Assembly: GCA_046714215.1 (NCBI GenBank)
Contig: JBKKBM010000033.1
Coordinates: 1-5,922, forward strand
Length of the DNA stretch: 5,922 nt
DNA from: DATLCI01 sp046714215
Lineage (GTDB): Bacteria > Acidobacteriota > Terriglobia > Terriglobales > Acidobacteriaceae
Direction of reading: 5' to 3'
Positions within the stretch are counted from its first letter, which is position 1. Each line of letters opens with the position of its first letter. A program made the position numbers and the translations under genes. The notes beneath the pieces were generated by a model. The model searched no databases. It had not been told where the DNA came from and was given only the letters and a program-made list of their open reading frames with translations. Positions 1 to 4,869 of this stretch are shown in pieces.

Positions 1-2
1 CG

Positions 3-323
3 CTCGCGCCCCCGCCCCCACCGGTCGTCACCGCACCCGCCACTACCGCCGCGCCCACCATTGCTGCAACCAACCCCGCTGCCCCGGCCACCGCCCAGGC
101 GTCGCCCTCAACTACAACCCCAGCGCCCCCGCCTCCGCCACGCCGCAAGCGCTCCATGCCCATGCGCGTCTTCATGGGATTCATGGCCGTTGGACTCATC
201 GGCTCCAGCCTGGTCGGCATCTGGATGGGCTTCCAACTGCGCACACCCGCCTTCGTCTGGACGCTGCTTCTGGCCGGCACCATCATTCCCTTCGCCGCAC
301 TCTACATTGGTACGCGGCCGTGA
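3..323 (+). CDS. C-terminal end of a Pro/Ala/Thr-rich protein with two membrane helices (5' truncated)
   Basis: The frame is open from the window edge to a TGA at 321-323, giving 106 residues of a longer protein. Residues 1-46 are a low-complexity Pro/Ala/Thr linker with two proline runs. A basic cluster, RRKR (47-50), comes next, then a hydrophobic segment at about 55-78 and a second at about 83-103, ending in YIGTRP. The basic cluster before the first helix predicts that the Pro-rich part is cytoplasmic and that the protein ends as a membrane hairpin. Such linkers commonly join a soluble N-terminal domain, for example a zinc ribbon or kinase, to a membrane anchor. That domain lies outside the window, so I cannot name the protein. 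A different frame across 61-414 is also open, but it lacks this domain-like pattern and overruns the stop used here. No terminator hairpin is visible after the stop. Confidence 0.7.
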   Translation, partial: LAPPPPPVVTAPATTAAPTIAATNPAAPATAQASPSTTTPAPPPPPRRKRSMPMRVFMGFMAVGLIGSSLVGIWMGFQLRTPAFVWTLLLAGTIIPFAALYIGTRP

Positions 324-388
324 GGGCTGCTTGCATCACCACCAGCCCGCAACGCGGAGGACACGCTCCACACGATCCTACGGGCGAA

Positions 389-417
389 TAGCCAACTTCG
401 CTTCCATCCATTAAAAT
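389..417 (+). promoter_or_regulatory. possible promoter of the tRNA-Thr gene
   Basis: TAAAAT at 412-417 is a good -10 match and lies 11 bases before the first base of the tRNA, in the only AT-rich patch of the 324-428 gap. The hexamer at the right distance upstream (389-394, TAGCCA, 17-base spacer) is a poor -35. The implied transcription start near 424 would leave only a very short 5' leader. The -10 is therefore suggestive and the -35 is not. The rest of the gap 324-428 shows nothing I can name. Confidence 0.3.
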
Positions 418-428
418 CGATAGCTGAG

Positions 429-504
<76 letters not shown>

Positions 505-556
505 TCACCACCCTGCTTCACCCATCCGCACCCGCACCGATAACAGGAGCGTCACC

Positions 557-1759
557 ATGTTCCGACCATTTCTAATGGCCTGCCTACTGCTCACGCTTGC
601 TCTCACCGGCACGGCCGCGAAGAAACCTTCCTACCTGTTCGCCTGGTGTGGCGACGTTGACAAAAAAGGCAGCGATTTCCTCGCCGTCATCGACGCCGAT
701 CCCGACTCCAAAAGTTATGGCAAGATTCTCCGCACTGTCCCAACTGGCACTACCGGCTCCGTCCCCCACCACACGGAGATCGAGATGCCGCGCGGCGGCT
801 TCCTCATGGCCAATGGCTTCGAAGCGGGCCGCACATGGATCTTTGATCTCCGCAAGCCGCTTAAGCCTCGCATCGCCGCCAACTTCGACGCCCTCGACGG
901 CTACATGCATCCCCACACCTTCTTCCGCCTACCGAATGGAAATGCACTCGTCACCTTTCAATATCGCGGCAGCCATGACCCCAAGGCACCCGGCGGTGGA
1001 CTCGTCGAAGTCAACAACCGCGGGAAAATGGTCCGCGCCGGCAGTGCCGTCGACCCAGACGCCCAAGGAGAACTCATCCGGCCTTATAGCATCGAGTTGC
1101 TTCCCCAGGTCGACCGCATCGTCTCCACCAACACCGCGATGCACGGAGCAGACGGCAAAACTCGCACCCTCCAAGTCTGGCAACTTTCGACCTTAAAGGT
1201 CCTGCGCACCTTGGTCCTCCCGCCCGGCCCCCGCGGCGACGAGCAGTTTTATCCCGGGGAACCCCGCTTGCTGGAAGACGGCAAGACGCTCTTGATCCAT
1301 ACCTTCAGTTGTGGCCTCTACAGGATGCGCGGCGCGGCGACCGATCGGCCGAGCGTCCAATTCGTCTATGCCTTTCCTGGCACAGGCTGCGGCGTGCCTC
1401 TGCGCGTCGGACGCTGGTGGCTCCAGACCGTACCCGCGACGCACAGCTTGACCGTGCTCGACATCGCGGACCCGGCGCACCCGCGCGAAGTGAGTCGTGT
1501 CACCTTCGACGATGGCCAGAAACCTCATTGGATCTCCATTGACCCGACCGGAACCCGCGTCGTCCTCAATTCCGACGAGAAGGGACCCGACCACCGCCTC
1601 TTCATCGTGGATTTCGACGCCAAGACCGGATCCGTAAAACTCGACGAACGCTTTCGCGATGCGGGCAGCGACCGTCCCGGCGTCAGTATGGATGGCAAAT
1701 CCTGGCCGCACGGCTTCAAGGGCAACGCCTACGTCCACGGCACAGTCTTCTCGCGCTAA
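557..1759 (+). CDS. secreted beta-propeller protein related to SBP56 / methanethiol oxidase
   Basis: This 400-residue protein starts at an ATG with a clear Shine-Dalgarno, AGGAG at 545-549, seven bases upstream. Residues 1-21 form a Sec signal peptide: Arg3, a hydrophobic core at 5-18, and a likely cut after Ala20 or Ala21. The mature protein should be periplasmic. FLAVIDADPDSKSYGKIL (41-58) closely resembles the N-terminal strand of selenium-binding protein 56 and bacterial methanethiol oxidase. It is followed by His71-His72, His118/His120 in MHPHTF, His324 in PHWISID and His385 in WPHGF. In methanethiol oxidase a paired His and later His residues bind copper and oxidise methanethiol to formaldehyde, sulfide and peroxide. 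The His layout here is consistent with a metal site, but the cysteine motif of classical SBP56 after the His pair is absent (HHTEIEMP instead). The exact substrate is therefore unproven. A generic YVTN/LVIVD-type propeller is the alternative. Confidence 0.75.
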   Translation: MFRPFLMACLLLTLALTGTAAKKPSYLFAWCGDVDKKGSDFLAVIDADPDSKSYGKILRTVPTGTTGSVPHHTEIEMPRGGFLMANGFEAGRTWIFDLRKPLKPRIAANFDALDGYMHPHTFFRLPNGNALVTFQYRGSHDPKAPGGGLVEVNNRGKMVRAGSAVDPDAQGELIRPYSIELLPQVDRIVSTNTAMHGADGKTRTLQVWQLSTLKVLRTLVLPPGPRGDEQFYPGEPRLLEDGKTLLIHTFSCGLYRMRGAATDRPSVQFVYAFPGTGCGVPLRVGRWWLQTVPATHSLTVLDIADPAHPREVSRVTFDDGQKPHWISIDPTGTRVVLNSDEKGPDHRLFIVDFDAKTGSVKLDERFRDAGSDRPGVSMDGKSWPHGFKGNAYVHGTVFSR

Positions 1760-1830
1760 GCTGGTCTCGGTAAGCTGTGGGGTATCTCTGGCCGTCAGCC
1801 CTACCGATTGCCGACCGACTTTGGGTGGCG

Positions 1831-1892
1831 CAGGGCTTTAGCCCTACTAAATAGCACCAGCGCGGAGCGCCTCCTCGCTGCCGCAGGCTTGC
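1831..1892. repeat. structured dispersed repeat, copy A (interrupted by a hexamer array)
   Basis: The element opens with the near-palindrome AGGGCT-TT-AGCCCT (1832-1845), followed by AAATAG (1849-1854). Then comes a compound hairpin: CAGCG (1858-1862) pairs with CGCTG (1876-1880), and GCGC-GGA-GCGC (1860-1870) is an alternative inner pairing. It leads into CAGGCTTG (1884-1891). The order palindrome, AAATAG, GCGC-triloop hairpin, GGCTT recurs in copy B (3492-3563) and partly in copy C (3769-3925). Copy B continues directly into GCTCTTACCCT. Here the same ending is found only after the hexamer array, at 1982-1992. I see no coding role. Confidence 0.6.
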
Positions 1893-1893
1893 C

Positions 1894-1989
1894 CCTTGCC
1901 CCTGCTCTTGCTCTTGCTTTTGCTCTTGCTCTTGCTCTTGCTCTTGCTTTTGCTTTTGCCCTTGCTCTTGCTTTTGCCCTTGCTCTTAC
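1894..1989. repeat. tandem hexamer array, (YYTTGC)16
   Basis: Sixteen contiguous six-base units run without a phase slip. Eight read TCTTGC, four TTTTGC and three or four are C-rich variants (CCTTGC, CCCTGC); the last is TCTTAC. Three more units (TTTTGC, TCTTGC, TCTCGC) reappear at 2080-2097. The plus strand is pyrimidine-rich. In one frame it would encode alternating Leu/Ala and Phe/Ala dipeptides and in another poly-Leu. There is no ribosome binding site and no domain, so I treat these open frames as by-products of the repeat. Confidence 0.9.
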
Positions 1990-1990
1990 C

Positions 1991-2123
1991 CTATCAGCGT
2001 CTATCTGCGTTCATCTGCGGCCAAAGGGTGACTTCCCCGCCCTTCGCTCTTCTCCGTGTCTCTGTGCCTCCGTGGTGGATTTTGCTCTTGCTCTCGCTGA
2101 CTGCTGATGGCTGACAGCTGCCC
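1991..2123. repeat. mosaic of decamer, octamer and heptamer tandem arrays
   Basis: Three further short-period arrays follow the hexamers. At 1991-2020 there are three ten-base units: CTATCAGCGT, CTATCTGCGT, TCATCTGCGG. At 2051-2074 there are three eight-base units: TCTCCGTG, TCTCTGTG, CCTCCGTG. At 2096-2123 there are four seven-base units: GCTGACT, GCTGATG, GCTGACA, GCTGCCC. All are rich in T, C and G on the plus strand. I recall very similar strings scattered between genes in many Acidobacteriota and other environmental genomes, with no known function. The open frames across them are not credible genes. Confidence 0.75.
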
Positions 2124-2171
2124 TTGATTACCTTCTCGCCATGATATCCACAGTCAACCCTCTTTTTTCTC

Positions 2172-2200
2172 TTGTATTTACCACTCAGGTTACGGATAAT
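2172..2200 (+). promoter_or_regulatory. probable sigma70 promoter of the MerR-TPR gene
   Basis: TTGTAT (2172-2177) and GATAAT (2195-2200) are separated by 17 bases in the only AT-rich stretch of the intergenic region. The -10 matches five of six consensus positions and the -35 three of six. The predicted start near 2207 gives a leader of about 30 bases before the GTG at 2236. A weak dyad, TTACC-N5-GGTTA (2178-2192), sits in the spacer, where a MerR-type regulator would bind. Autoregulation is possible, but the dyad is too short to claim. Confidence 0.5.
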
Positions 2201-2235
2201 CTCCAAGCAAGGAAGATGAGAGTTACGCAAACATT

Positions 2236-3147
2236 GTGACCCTTTACGACCGAGCCGACGTCTTGCGCATCCTGCGCATCCAGAATCGTCAGATACAAGG
2301 CTGGGAAAAAGCCGGCCTTGTTCAATCCGCCGAATCCTATTCCTTTTTCGACCTTCTCCAGATCAAGAAACTTCGCGACCTCACCGCCAAGCGGGTGCGT
2401 TCCGCCGTCATCCGCAGGTCGCTCGACGAGATGCGTCTCGCCGCCGGCATGACCAATCCGTTGCTCGAAGCCAGCGTCTTTTCCACCGGCAATCGCGTCG
2501 CCTTCCGCCATCAAGGCAAAGCCGTGGAACCGCTCGCCGGACAATTCGTCATGGACTTTGCCGGACAACACGAGACCGTCGCCGTCAACGCCCGCGCCGT
2601 AGCCCGGGCTGAGCGCGGTGCCGAAAACGTCCGTGCCATCCGCGCCGGCGAAGGTGTGGCGGAGATTTTCGCCCGCGGCGTCGCTCTGGAAGAAGATCCG
2701 GTCACGCATCCCGAGGCGATTCGCCTGTATCTGCGCGTGCTCGAGCTGGAGCCGATGCATGCCGCCGCCCACATCAATCTGGGCACGCTCTATTACAACC
2801 AGCACGACTTCATCAAGGCGGAACTCTATTACCGCAACGCCATCGCCGCTGACTCGCGTTATGCGCTCGCCTACTTCGACCTGGGCAACGTCCTCGACGA
2901 GACCGGACGGCTGGAAGATGCCGTCAAAGCTTATCGCACCGCCATCTCCATCGCGCCCACCTACGCCGACGCGCATTACAACCTTGCCCTCGCCTACGAA
3001 AAGTTGAAGGAGCCGCGCAAGGCCCTCACTCATTGGCAGGCCTACACCAGACTCGATACCACCGGCCCCTGGTCGGTGCACGCCCGCGCCCAGATCACCA
3101 AGATCCTGAAGGCCGACTCACTCGCGATCGTCTCCCGCCGCAAGTAG
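2236..3147 (+). CDS. MerR-type HTH regulator fused to TPR repeats
   Basis: The 303-residue protein has a MerR-like winged helix at its N-terminus. YDRADVLRILRI (4-15) is helix one, NRQIQGWEKAGLV (17-29) is the recognition helix with the typical R-x-I-x-x-W-E core, and YSFFDLLQIKKL (35-46) is the wing and next helix. A middle section (about 80-110, ending in EPLAGQFVMDF) looks beta-rich and is not a domain I can name. Four TPR-like units follow at about 145-176, 177-208, 209-242 and 243-276; the second to fourth carry the usual Leu-Gly-Tyr/Ala pattern (e.g. NLGTLYYNQHDFIKAELYYR). It is probably a cytoplasmic DNA-binding protein that senses or recruits a partner through the TPRs. GTG 2236 is preferred because the HTH begins immediately after it and an in-frame stop lies at 2197-2199. 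The Shine-Dalgarno is weak (GGAAG at 2211-2215, or GAGAG at 2218-2222). Confidence 0.85.
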   Translation: MTLYDRADVLRILRIQNRQIQGWEKAGLVQSAESYSFFDLLQIKKLRDLTAKRVRSAVIRRSLDEMRLAAGMTNPLLEASVFSTGNRVAFRHQGKAVEPLAGQFVMDFAGQHETVAVNARAVARAERGAENVRAIRAGEGVAEIFARGVALEEDPVTHPEAIRLYLRVLELEPMHAAAHINLGTLYYNQHDFIKAELYYRNAIAADSRYALAYFDLGNVLDETGRLEDAVKAYRTAISIAPTYADAHYNLALAYEKLKEPRKALTHWQAYTRLDTTGPWSVHARAQITKILKADSLAIVSRRK

Positions 3148-3171
3148 TTTTTGCCTTGCCTCGCTTTTGAA

Positions 3172-3290
3172 TTGTCCCGAAGCGCAGCGAGGGAACCTAC
3201 TCACTCTGAGCTTTTCTCGTTCCCGTTACCCGTTTCTCGTTTTCCGCATGCTGGCGCGAAGGACCTTGCGCTTGACCTCAGCCTTCGGCA
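3172..3290. repeat. degenerate dispersed repeat cluster, including 27-bp direct repeat unit 1
   Basis: TTGTCCCGAAGCGCAGCGAG (from 3172) resembles a widespread intergenic repeat whose usual form is like 'TCATCCTGAGCGAAGCGAAGGA'. It is followed by a seven-base periodic stretch at 3215-3241 (TCTCGTT, CCCGTT, ACCCGTT, TCTCGTT). Then comes the first copy of an exact 27-bp direct repeat at 3249-3275, beginning TGCTGGCGCGAAGG. No start codon with a ribosome binding site, and no protein motif, is visible in any frame. Confidence 0.6.
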
Positions 3291-3324
3291 GCGCGGTGCG
3301 CTTTTCGTGCCGGTCCTCTTCAAG

Positions 3325-3340
3325 CAGGACCGAGGTCCTG
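3325..3340. repeat. short perfect inverted repeat
   Basis: CAGGACC (3325-3331) and GGTCCTG (3334-3340) form a seven-base inverted repeat around GA. It is not followed by a T run and lies about 180 bases past the stop of the MerR-TPR gene, so it does not look like that gene's terminator. It is more likely part of the surrounding repeat mosaic. Confidence 0.45.
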
Positions 3341-3380
3341 GCTCCTCCAAAGACCGCTTATTCCCGCAAACTTCCTCAAC

Positions 3381-3430
3381 CTTGTCATCCTGAGCGCCTT
3401 GTTGCTGGCGCGAAGGACCTTGCGCTTGAT
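3381..3430. repeat. dispersed repeat with 27-bp direct repeat unit 2
   Basis: CTTGTCATCCTGAGCGCC (from 3381) leads into the second exact copy (3403-3429) of the 27-bp sequence found at 3249-3275. The spacing between copies is 154 bases. The bases either side of the copies differ. The opening again matches the common 'CATCCTGAGCG...GAAGGACC' intergenic element I recall from many genomes. No coding potential is evident. Confidence 0.7.
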
Positions 3431-3443
3431 CTGCTCTACTCGG

Positions 3444-3483
3444 CTGCATGGCAAATGCTCAGCCTGCATGGCAAATGCTTTCT
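3444..3483. repeat. 20-bp tandem duplication
   Basis: The 16 bases CTGCATGGCAAATGCT occur at 3444-3459 and again at 3464-3479, with a period of 20. Each copy holds GCAT and ATGC arms around GGCAA and could form a small stem. It lies between the direct-repeat element and copy B of the structured repeat. Confidence 0.8.
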
Positions 3484-3491
3484 TTCGAAGG

Positions 3492-3563
3492 GGCACGGCT
3501 TTAGCCGTGCCAAATAGTTCGGCGCGCAACGCCCACCGCTTGCCGAAGGTTGCTCTTACCCTG
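3492..3563. repeat. structured dispersed repeat, copy B
   Basis: A strong inverted repeat, GGCACGGCT (3492-3500) with AGCCGTGCC (3503-3511), is followed by AAATAG (3512-3517). A second stem comes next: TTCGGC (3518-3523) with GCCGAA (3542-3547), enclosing GCG-CAA-CGC. The element runs on through AAGGTTGCTCTTACCCTGC, overlapping the stop codon of the minus-strand gene remnant at 3556-3558. The order of parts is the same as in copy A, without the hexamer expansion. I recall hairpins of the form GGCACGGCTTTAGCCGTGCC as common between acidobacterial genes. Confidence 0.65.
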
Positions 3564-3765
3564 CAACCGCGATCACGACTTTGCCGCACGCGTGGCCTGC
3601 TTCCAGATAGCGCAACGCCTCCGGGACTTCCGCCAAGGGATACCGCCGATCGATGACGGGCTTTACCTTTCCGGTCGCCATCAGTTCGCCGATGACCGTC
3701 AAGTCCTCTATGCTCAACTTCGCCAGCAACACCCGGAAGTTTTTCCGGCTAAACATCGACACGTC
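3556..3765 (-). pseudogene. C-terminal remnant of a zinc-type alcohol dehydrogenase / quinone oxidoreductase (MDR family)
   Basis: The minus strand encodes about 69 residues ending at TAA (3558-3556). The reading contains LLAKLSIEDL, GKVKPVIDRRYPL, EVPEALRYLEAGHA and GKVVIAV. This is the typical extreme C-terminus of medium-chain dehydrogenase/reductases of the NAD(P)-dependent alcohol dehydrogenase or quinone oxidoreductase type, normally some 320-340 residues. The catalytic domain and the nucleotide-binding Rossmann fold are missing. Upstream of position 3765 in this direction the frame runs straight into repeat copy C. The frame remains open to an ATG at 3828, but those first ~21 residues come from the repeat and do not look like the family. 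No ribosome binding site was recognised. A functional product is unlikely. The preserved frame suggests recent truncation. Confidence 0.8.
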
Positions 3766-3768
3766 TCC

Positions 3769-3925
3769 AAATAGAAGTCCCATAGGGACGGCAAGGCTCG
3801 GACGCTTTCCGTCCGAGCCGTAGCCCAACCGGGGTCCCCATCGGGCGGAGCCCGCATGAGGTGGCGGCAGATCGGCGCGTAGCGCCTCCCGCTCTGCCGA
3901 AGGCTTCTTGTCTTACCTCCCTGCA
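3769..3925. repeat. structured dispersed repeat, copy C, with several hairpins
   Basis: After AAATAG (3769-3774) there are successive inverted repeats. They are GTCCC-ATA-GGGAC (3777-3789), GGCTCGGAC with GTCCGAGCC around seven bases (3795-3819), CGGGC-GGA-GCCCG (3842-3854), and a compound hairpin. In the compound hairpin CGGCAGA (3865-3871) pairs with TCTGCCG (3893-3899) around GGCGC-GTA-GCGCC (3874-3886). The tail, GCCGAAGGCTTCTTGTCTTACC and CCTGC, parallels the end of copy B. It is longer than copies A and B because of the extra hairpins at its left. No transposase is present. Confidence 0.65.
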
Positions 3926-3928
3926 AAG

Positions 3929-4007
3929 CCCTACCCCGCACTTTTCTAACCGGGCTCACCACGCCCCGCTAACCCCTTTCCCCTCACATTGATACCTCGG
4001 GGTAGGG
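3929..4007. other. widely spaced 10-bp inverted repeat upstream of the Cys/His protein gene
   Basis: CCCTACCCCG (3929-3938) and CGGGGTAGGG (3998-4007) are exact inverted copies 59 bases apart, and the spacer holds further C-rich tracts (CCCC at 3973-3976 and 3980-3983). TTGATA at 3989-3994 could be a -35, but no convincing -10 lies 16-18 bases downstream. It may be a leader structure or another repeat relic. Confidence 0.35.
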
Positions 4008-4030
4008 GTGAAAGTAGAACAACGTCCTCC

Positions 4031-4036
4031 AAGGAG
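4031..4036 (+). promoter_or_regulatory. strong Shine-Dalgarno that decides the start at 4045
   Basis: AAGGAG lies eight bases before ATG 4045-4047. It is the best ribosome binding site in the window. It points to a frame different from the one holding the conserved core of the following small protein. Confidence 0.75.
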
Positions 4037-4044
4037 ACTTACTC

Positions 4045-4313
4045 ATGCCCATAGACCCTCGCATCCGCCGCTGTGCCCACATCCGGGAACGGGTGACCGC
4101 TGCGGCTCCCCTGCCATGCGCGGAGCGCACAAGTGTTACTTCCATCTGAAGCCGCCCAAGATCGACGACTTCCAGATCCCTTCCCTCGGCAACCCCATCG
4201 CCCGCCAGAAGGCCCTCACTGAGATCTTCAATGCCCTCCTCTCCAACAAGATCGACCCCAAACGCGCCACCGCCCTCCTCTTCGCCATGCAGGTGAGCCA
4301 GCAGAAGGGGTGA
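4045..4313 (+). CDS. small Cys/His protein, apparently frameshifted near 4085-4095
   Basis: The core reads DRCGSPAMRG, CYFH, then RQKALTEIFNALLSNKIDPKRATALLFAM, ending at TGA 4311-4313. I recall this layout (C-x-H, RCGSPAxRG, C-Y-F-H, then a helical tail) from uncharacterised small proteins common in Acidobacteriota; the Cys and His residues could bind zinc. The best start, ATG 4045 behind AAGGAG, lies in another frame. That frame gives MPIDPRIRRCAHIRE and then wanders to a TGA at 4147-4149. One extra base near CGGGAACGGGTG (4084-4095) would join it to TGDRCGSPAMRG, with exactly the expected spacing from the first Cys to the next. An uninterrupted alternative begins at GTG 4008 (101 residues), but its first ~23 residues look like translated leader. 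The gene is either recently broken, affected by a sequence error, or uses a -1 shift. Its function is unknown. Confidence 0.6.
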
Positions 4314-4438
4314 CGATGGGTGGTTTTGCCTTTACCGACACCCGAAAGCCGGCGGCCCTTCTAAGGTGGTTCCTTTTGACCAGTCCCCAAGCCTCCCAAC
4401 CTGTTATGGTTCACCCCAGTGCTCCTGAGGAAACAATC

Positions 4439-4858
4439 ATGATCTTGAAAATGGATCCTCCCGCATCCTCCCGCAAGCGCATCCTGGTCGTCGACGACCG
4501 CCCAAGCGATTCGCAACTGGTCAAACTCTACCTGGAACGCACCAACGCCTACATCGTGCGCGAAGTGAATGACGCCAAGGCCGCATTGGCCTCCGCCGAA
4601 GAATTTCATCCTGACCTGATCCTGCTGGATGTCATGATGCCCGGCGTCGACGGCGGCGAATTGGCTGCCTCGTTCCAATCCAGTTCCGCGTTGCAAACTG
4701 TTCCCATCGTCTTTCTGACCGCCGCCGTCACCAAAGGTGAAGTGGAAGTGGGCCACGGGCTGGTGGGTGGACGTCCTTATCTGGCTAAGCCCGTCGTGCT
4801 CACCGAGCTGGTCACCTGCCTGGAACAACACCTGGGCGCCAAGCGCGTAGCGGTCTAA
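4439..4858 (+). CDS. single-domain response regulator (CheY-like receiver)
   Basis: Starting at ATG 4439 the protein has 139 residues, nearly all receiver domain. Acidic Asp19-Asp20 follow the first strand (RILVVDD). The phosphorylatable Asp64 is in LILLDVMMPG, Thr94 is in VFLTA, and Lys117 is in LAKP. These are the complete set of catalytic and switch residues, so it should accept phosphate from a histidine kinase. There is no output domain, so it likely acts by protein contact or as a phosphorelay intermediate. The ATG at 4439 is chosen because GAGGA (4427-4431) sits seven bases upstream and the domain begins shortly after. The frame continues upstream to a GTG at 4310, which would add 43 residues without domain character and overlap the previous gene's stop. 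The next gene starts 11 bases after the stop, implying one transcript. Confidence 0.9.
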   Translation: MILKMDPPASSRKRILVVDDRPSDSQLVKLYLERTNAYIVREVNDAKAALASAEEFHPDLILLDVMMPGVDGGELAASFQSSSALQTVPIVFLTAAVTKGEVEVGHGLVGGRPYLAKPVVLTELVTCLEQHLGAKRVAV

Positions 4859-4869
4859 CCCCGCACCAG

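Noticed and set aside
61..414. Open frame of 117 codons on the plus strand near the window start
   Set aside because: It is Pro/Arg-rich with no ribosome binding site and runs across the stop at 321-323 of the frame that encodes a basic cluster plus two membrane helices; it is a shadow.
1193..1738. 181-codon minus-strand open frame, and others inside the propeller gene
   Set aside because: They mirror the well-supported 557-1759 gene and carry no recognisable motif or ribosome binding site.
1894..2123. CRISPR array
   Set aside because: Unit lengths are 6-10 bases with no unique spacers, so this is microsatellite-type repetition.
1808..2230. Leu- and Ala/Leu-rich open frames and a 78-codon minus frame over the repeat arrays
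   Set aside because: The amino-acid pattern is a direct translation of six-, eight- and ten-base repeats; no start signal or domain supports a protein.
2185..3081. 298-codon minus-strand open frame
   Set aside because: It lies antisense to the MerR-TPR gene, shows no domain pattern, and is the kind of long mirror frame expected in GC-rich genes.
3151..3656. Several overlapping 74-129 codon frames on both strands in the 3148-3555 gap
   Set aside because: They consist of translated dispersed repeats and overlap one another in all frames; none has a credible start or motif.
3769..3925. Rho-independent terminator for the MDR remnant or the downstream gene
   Set aside because: The hairpins are strong but none is followed by a T run on either strand, and similar structures recur in copies A and B.
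4376..4407. Possible promoter TTGACC ... TGTTAT before the receiver gene
   Set aside because: The spacer is 20 bases and the -10 is poor; I cannot separate it from chance.
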